A stretch of 64,000 nt of DNA from Ornithinimicrobium tianjinense (lineage in GTDB: Bacteria; Actinomycetota; Actinomycetes; Actinomycetales; Dermatophilaceae). Positions 60,056-64,000 of this stretch are shown here, piece by piece. Position 1 is the stretch's first letter. Every line of letters begins with the position of its first letter. The stretch lies in NCBI RefSeq assembly GCF_014636495.1, contig NZ_BMEM01000007.1, forward strand, positions 1 to 64,000, written 5' to 3'. Made by a program: the position numbers and the translations under genes. The notes below the pieces were generated by a model. It did no database searches and was not told the origin of the DNA. It saw only the letters and a list, made by a program, of their open reading frames with translations.

Positions 60056-61117
60056 ATGGCCGGCGGGGCGCCCGCGTCAGAGCTGGCGCACGCCCGCCTC
60101 GGCCCCGCCCGCCTGACGCCGGGCTACTTCGCGGCCGTGATGGCCCCCGGCATCGTCTCGATCGGCGCCCAGCTGCGCGGCTTCACCCTGCTGGCGCTGG
60201 TGCTCTTCTGGGTCGCGGTCGCGCTCTACGTCGGGCTGGTGCTGCTCACCCTCTGGCGCTTCATGTCCTTCCGGCGGGAGATGTCGGAGGACTTCCACGA
60301 CCCGGCGCGCGCCTTCGGCTTCTTCACCTTCATCGCCGCCACCAACGTCCTGGGGTCGGCCCTCGTCGGCGTCGGGCAGACCCGGCTCGCGGCGGTCCTG
60401 CTCACCGTCTCGGTGCTCGTCTGGCTCGTCCTGGGCTACGTCATACCGTGGACCGCGGTCCTCGGCAGCGACCGCCGCCCGATGCTCGACACCGCCAACG
60501 GCACCTGGTTCATCTGGGTCGTCGCCAGCCAGTCCATCGCCGTCGTGGCCGCCGGGCTGGAGCCGGTCTACGCCAGCCAGCGCAACTACCTGGCGATCCT
60601 GGCGGTCTTCGCCTGGTCGGTCGGGGTCGTCCTGTATGCCGCGACCGCCGTCTTCGTCGCGCTGCGGGTCATGCTCTACCCGCTGCGTCCCGAGCACCTC
60701 GACCCGCCCTACTGGGTGGCCATGGGCTCGGTGGCGATCACCGTCGTCGCCGGCGCGCGCATCGTGGAGATGGAGGACGCGCCGATGATCGACGCGACCC
60801 GCGACCTCGTCGCGGGCATGTCGGTCGTCTTCTGGGCGTTCGCCACCTGGCTGATCCCCGTGCTCGTCGCCGCCGGGGTGTGGCGCCACTTCCTCCGGCG
60901 CATCCCGCTCGTCTACCAGCCGACGCTGTGGAGCATGGTCTTCCCGCTCGGCATGTATGCCGTCGCCGGCATCTACCTGGGACGCGCCGACCGGCTCCCG
61001 GTCGTCGAGTGGATCGGCACACACTGGTTCTGGGTGGCCCTGCTCGCCTGGGCCCTGGTCGGCTCCGGGATGGCTCGCGACCTGTGGCTCAAGGCGTCGG
61101 AGGCAGCTCGACGGTGA
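60056..61117 (+). CDS. TDT/SLAC1-family transporter
   Basis: A 353-residue protein with about 10 TM helices, of the tellurite-resistance/dicarboxylate (TDT) superfamily (LTPGYFAAVMAPGIVSIGAQL, FFTFIAATNVLGSALVG, TLWSMVFPLGMYAVA). Such proteins move C4-dicarboxylates, sulfite or anions. It begins 1 nt after the moaA stop, so co-transcription with moaBA is likely; an anion linked to Mo metabolism is conceivable but unproven. Confidence 0.87.
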   Translation: MAGGAPASELAHARLGPARLTPGYFAAVMAPGIVSIGAQLRGFTLLALVLFWVAVALYVGLVLLTLWRFMSFRREMSEDFHDPARAFGFFTFIAATNVLGSALVGVGQTRLAAVLLTVSVLVWLVLGYVIPWTAVLGSDRRPMLDTANGTWFIWVVASQSIAVVAAGLEPVYASQRNYLAILAVFAWSVGVVLYAATAVFVALRVMLYPLRPEHLDPPYWVAMGSVAITVVAGARIVEMEDAPMIDATRDLVAGMSVVFWAFATWLIPVLVAAGVWRHFLRRIPLVYQPTLWSMVFPLGMYAVAGIYLGRADRLPVVEWIGTHWFWVALLAWALVGSGMARDLWLKASEAARR

Positions 61118-61165
61118 GCGACCGGAGCTCGTCGAGCACCGCCTCCGGCAGGCTGGCGGGTCCGC
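61095..61165 (-). pseudogene. Remnant of a duplicated CWBR2 gene 3' end
   Basis: The minus strand reads GGPASLPEAVLDELRSLTVELPP, nearly the same as the C-terminus of the neighbouring CWBR2 protein (GGSLTLPEAVLDELRAMTVDLPVNP). DNA identity is high over about 60 bp. The copy lacks any upstream gene body and overlaps the end of the TDT gene. It is a leftover of duplication or recombination. Confidence 0.7.
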
Positions 61166-61204
61166 CGGGCGCCGTGAGGGCCTATCTGGGCTGGACCGGG
61201 GGCC

Positions 61205-62290
61205 TCAGGGATTGACCGGCAGGTCGACGGTCATCGCACGGAGCTCGTCGAGCACCGCCTCCGGCAGCGTCAGCGATCCGCCGAGCGCCGTGATCCACGC
61301 CAGGCTCAGCTCGGTGACGGCCGACCGGCTGGCCAGGGGCACCCCGTCCGGCTTGAGGAGCAGCACCTTGTCGGCCAGCACCGCGGCGTAGGCGCTGCCG
61401 ACCAGGGCGTCCGGCCACTCCAGCCCGCTGGCCACGGTGGCGCCGTAGTAGGTGGGCAGACGTTCGGCGAGGATCGCCGCGGTGGCGTAGCGGTTGGCGC
61501 CGCCGACCCGGCTGACCGGTGCGACGGTGGCGAGCTCGTCGAGGACCGCGTCGCTGACCCCGGTCGTGCCGCCGAGCAGGACGATCTCCCGGGGCTGCAC
61601 GTCCTCGCGGAGGGCGGTCATGACGGCACTGGGCACGTCGTCGGGCTTGGTGAGCAGCAGCGGCGCCTGCTCGGTGCCGGCCGCCGCGCCGCCGGCCAGG
61701 CCGTCGGGCCACTCGACGCCGGAGGCGACGTAGGCCACGTCGCTGGCCCCCAGCTCCGAGGCCAGGGCGGCGGAGACGGCATACCGGTTGGCGCCGTCCA
61801 CGCGGATCACGTGGCTGGGGTCGCTGACGTAGCCGGCCAGCTGCGCCTCGACCGTCTCGCTCACCGCGACCGTGCCCCCGACGACCACGACCCGGTCCGG
61901 CTGGAGGTCGGCCAGCGCGGCACGGATGGCGCTGGGCAGGCCCGCGGCCTTGGTGAGCAGGACCGGCCCGAGCAGGTTGCCGGCGAAGGCACCGCCGGCC
62001 AGCGAGTCGGCGAAGCCCTCGCCGTTGGTCACCACGACCACCCGCTGCAGGGTGTCGTCACGCGGCCAGACGACGTCGGTCCAGAAGGTGGAGAGGGCCG
62101 CGGCGGTCTCCCAGCGGTCGGCGCCCGCGGTGCGGGTGACGACCGGGTGGACCTGCTCGTTGGCGGTGGTCTCCGAGACCGCGGCACGGACCCGGGCGAC
62201 CTGCTCGGCATCGGGACGGTCCAGGCCGGGGGTCGCGGTGGCCACCGTGGCGACCGTGACCAGGGCGGCGACGAGCGGCGACATGAGCAT
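61205..62290 (-). CDS. Secreted protein with three cell-wall-binding repeat 2 domains
   Basis: A 361-residue exported protein. A signal peptide (LMSPLVAALVTVATVATATPG) is followed by three CWBR2 (PF04122-like) repeats, each with R.xGxxRYxTAA and VVVVGGTxAVSExV-type cores (RTAGADRWETAAAL, RVDGANRYAVSAAL, RVGGANRYATAAIL; VVVGGTVAVSETV, VLLGGTTGVSDAV). It probably attaches to the cell wall. It starts 3 nt after moaD and is in the same operon direction as mobA-moaD. Confidence 0.9.
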   Translation of the reverse strand: MLMSPLVAALVTVATVATATPGLDRPDAEQVARVRAAVSETTANEQVHPVVTRTAGADRWETAAALSTFWTDVVWPRDDTLQRVVVVTNGEGFADSLAGGAFAGNLLGPVLLTKAAGLPSAIRAALADLQPDRVVVVGGTVAVSETVEAQLAGYVSDPSHVIRVDGANRYAVSAALASELGASDVAYVASGVEWPDGLAGGAAAGTEQAPLLLTKPDDVPSAVMTALREDVQPREIVLLGGTTGVSDAVLDELATVAPVSRVGGANRYATAAILAERLPTYYGATVASGLEWPDALVGSAYAAVLADKVLLLKPDGVPLASRSAVTELSLAWITALGGSLTLPEAVLDELRAMTVDLPVNP

Positions 62291-62293
62291 CCG

Positions 62294-62533
62294 TCAGCCC
62301 CCGGCGAACGGCGGCAGCACGTCCACCACCGCGTCGTGGGCCAGCGCGGTGGCCGGGTCGCTGACGTACTGCCCCTCGTGCAGGACCGAGCTCAGGCCCA
62401 GCACCCGCGCCAGCTCGGCACCGTGCAGCTCGACGAGCCGCTCCTTCAGGCTGCCGAGGTCGTCGGCGTTCACCCGCTCGCTCTCGGTGCCCGCGGCCTC
62501 CGCCGCAGCGGCGAAATACCTCACGGTCGCCAT
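62294..62533 (-). CDS. moaD: MoaD-like molybdopterin synthase sulfur carrier
   Basis: A 79-residue ubiquitin-fold protein ending PPFAGG, the Gly-Gly terminus that MoeB adenylates and thiolates. It carries sulfur to molybdopterin synthase. ATG 62533 is preferred (GGAGGG 6 nt upstream); ATG 62539 overlaps the mobA stop. Confidence 0.92.
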   Translation of the reverse strand: MATVRYFAAAAEAAGTESERVNADDLGSLKERLVELHGAELARVLGLSSVLHEGQYVSDPATALAHDAVVDVLPPFAGG

Positions 62534-62535
62534 CG

Positions 62536-63243
62536 TCATCCCTCCGTCTCGGGTCGTCCCAGTGTCGCATCGTGAACGGCCGGGTTCTCCAGCCGCGCCT
62601 CCCAGGTGGCCAGGTCCTCCGGCGTGTCCACGTCGCCCACGTGCCGGGCGCCGCGCTCCACCTCCAGCCACCGCAGTCCCCCGACGAGGCGTCGCACCGA
62701 GGTATGCCGGGGGTCCGGCAGCGCGTCGACCGCCGCCTCGAGCGCGGTGCGGCGGTAGAGGGCGAGCAGCCACTGCCGGTGCCCGGTGGGATCCACGTGG
62801 CTCAGCGCGTCGACGTCGTCGATCGCGGTGACGTCGTCGATGCGGGCGACCTCACCGGTCGCCTCCGCGTCGGTCCGGCCCCTCAGCTCGTCGAGCACGA
62901 GCCGCAGGGCGGACACCGCGGGCGCGGCCGCCGGCTGGTCGACCGCGACGACGGCCACCCACTCGGCGGGCGCGGACGAGGCACCGCCGTCGGCCGCCAG
63001 CGCCGCCAGCCCCGCGGCGATCCCCGCGACCGGCCCCCCGTCGGGCGGGTCCTCCAGGGTGCGGCGCACCCCCTCCGGCACCGGGGTGTCCCCCACCACG
63101 ACGACAGCTCCACCCAGGAGCTGCCGCGCCTCGAGCACCCGGTCGAGCAGGCTGCGGCCCGCGACCTCGAGGGCCGCCTTGTCCCGGCCGCCGAGCCGCT
63201 CCCCGTGGCCTCCGGCGAGAATCAGCAGGTCGATGACAGTCAC
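62536..63243 (-). CDS. mobA: MobA-like molybdenum cofactor guanylyltransferase
   Basis: A 235-residue nucleotidyltransferase with LILAGGHGERLGGRDKAAL (LAGGxxxRxGxxK) at the N-terminus and DPPDGGPVAGIAAGL. It attaches GMP to molybdopterin to make the bis-MGD used by formate dehydrogenase. The metal Asp motif reads VAVDQPAAAP. GTG start 63243. Downstream genes overlap or abut it. Confidence 0.88.
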   Translation of the reverse strand: MTVIDLLILAGGHGERLGGRDKAALEVAGRSLLDRVLEARQLLGGAVVVVGDTPVPEGVRRTLEDPPDGGPVAGIAAGLAALAADGGASSAPAEWVAVVAVDQPAAAPAVSALRLVLDELRGRTDAEATGEVARIDDVTAIDDVDALSHVDPTGHRQWLLALYRRTALEAAVDALPDPRHTSVRRLVGGLRWLEVERGARHVGDVDTPEDLATWEARLENPAVHDATLGRPETEG

Positions 63244-63465
63244 CCGGCGGCCCCCATCACGTCCCGCCCGGTGCAGCGCCCGTCCGGCCCGGTGCCACGC
63301 CCGGTGCCACGCCCGTCCCGCCGGGTCCCGCCGCCGTCGCGACCGGTCCGTTCACACCGGCACTTTCGCAGGCCACCCCCTTCACCCGCGCCACGGCGCG
63401 GGTCGCTGGTGGTCTCGGTGGAATGTGCCGGTTGGTCTGCACGGACGGCTCCCGGATGCAGGTGC
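63244..63465. other. Intergenic region with nested palindromes
   Basis: A 222-nt gap between mobA and moeB-like genes (same strand). It contains short CCCGGTGCCACG repeats near 63280-63320 and a nested palindrome: ACCGGCACTTTCG near 63356 against GGAATGTGCCGGT near 63430, enclosing ACCCGCGCC/GGCGCGGGT near 63388. Possible terminator of the moeB transcript. No gene seen. Confidence 0.4.
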
Positions 63466-64000
63466 TCAGTAGGTCGGCAGGCTCGGGTCGACGCGCTCGA
63501 TCCACGCGAGGATGCCGCCGGTCATCACCGAGACGTCCTCGCGGCCGAGCTTGACCAGGTGGGCCGCCGCGCGTCGTGCGCGGGGGCCGGCCTTGCAGTA
63601 GACGACGACGGGGCCGTCCGGCAGGTGGCTGTCCAGCTCGTCCCAGCTCAGCACCTCGCCGACCGGGACCAGCAGGGCCCCGGGCACCGTCCCGAGCGCG
63701 TGCTCGGCAGGCTCGCGCACGTCGAGGAGCGTGGGCGCGCCCTCGGCCGCGAGCGCCTCGCGCACCTGCTCGGCGGACCGCTCCACGAGCGGCACGAGGT
63801 CACGGGTCGGCTCGTGCTGGGGCAGGTCGACGACCGCCCCCACCGGGCGCAGCGGCACCTCGCGGGTGCGCTGGGAGAGCGCGTCGACGAGCAGGATCCG
63901 CCCGACGAGCGGCTCCCCGAAGCCGCAGATCAGCTTGACCGCCTCACCGGCCATGATCGAGCCGACCTGGCCGACGAGGGCGCCGAGCACACCCGCCTCG
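63466..64000 (-). CDS. moeB: MoeB/ThiF-type adenylyltransferase with rhodanese domain (5' end outside window)
   Basis: The C-terminal ~178 residues of a MoeB-rhodanese fusion. The E1-like tail GALVGQVGSIMAGEAVKLICGFG and GRILLVDALSQRTREVPL precedes a rhodanese domain (TLLDVREPAEHALGTVPGA; active-site loop VVYCKAGPRARRAAAHL with the catalytic Cys). It activates and sulfurates MoaD. The start lies beyond base 64000. Confidence 0.9.
   Translation of the reverse strand, partial: EAGVLGALVGQVGSIMAGEAVKLICGFGEPLVGRILLVDALSQRTREVPLRPVGAVVDLPQHEPTRDLVPLVERSAEQVREALAAEGAPTLLDVREPAEHALGTVPGALLVPVGEVLSWDELDSHLPDGPVVVYCKAGPRARRAAAHLVKLGREDVSVMTGGILAWIERVDPSLPTY

Overview
This is a high-GC, gene-dense window from an actinobacterium. 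Its hallmarks are GTG/ATG starts that overlap the previous stop (ATGA, GTGA), many apparently leaderless promoters, a DtxR/IdeR-type iron box, DUF222-HNH and DUF5701 genes, and an IS21 element. The gene mix would suit an Intrasporangiaceae/Ornithinimicrobiaceae-like organism, but that placement is inference only.

Left part (1-17 kb). A DUF222/HNH protein and a secreted subtilase come first. A complete selenocysteine toolkit follows: selB, selA and tRNA-Sec on the minus strand, with selD divergent. Next is a formate dehydrogenase operon (fdhA-fdhB-fdhC, minus strand). Its catalytic subunit is interrupted by an in-frame UGA that is clearly Sec191: it has a bacterial SECIS hairpin 11 nt downstream and reads through into the rest of the protein. 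An Nramp-like transporter is divergent from fdhA.

Middle (17-46 kb). A PPOX-fold protein is followed by a translationally coupled pair: a large adenylation-carrier-membrane/hexapeptide NRPS-like enzyme and an M1 metallopeptidase. Then come TauE/SafE with a divergent Rrf2 regulator, a zinc alcohol dehydrogenase, and an acetate block. That block holds acs, an ActP-type symporter with its DUF485 partner, a second SSS symporter with a small partner, and a LytTR/LytS two-component pair, with a vapBC pair in the opposite orientation inside it. An iron locus follows: an IdeR box drives an operon of an adenylation-carrier-acyltransferase-3 fusion plus fbpABC on one side and a Sfp-type PPTase on the other. 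Next are MarR/MFS efflux and VOC/ECF-sigma pairs.

Right part (46-64 kb). Two genes carry apparent single-G frameshifts (DUF5701 and tocopherol cyclase-like). They are followed by AKR and MalY-like enzymes, an uncharacterised ABC system whose ATPase seems to have lost its ATG next to an IS21 insertion, MMPL/MarR, and a molybdenum-cofactor cluster (moaB, moaA on plus; mobA, moaD and a partial moeB-rhodanese on minus). The cofactor cluster presumably serves the Mo-dependent FDH.

Sequence-level structure. Short tandem repeats (9-22 bp units) sit at many gene ends; one 22-bp family recurs at three loci. The heptamer GTATGCC occurs about 31 times over both strands and is often spelled with otherwise rare TAT/ATA codons. 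The most interesting candidates are the iron-regulated A-T-acyltransferase/Fbp operon, the His-rich pentapeptide array inside SelB, and the three-gene ABC system.
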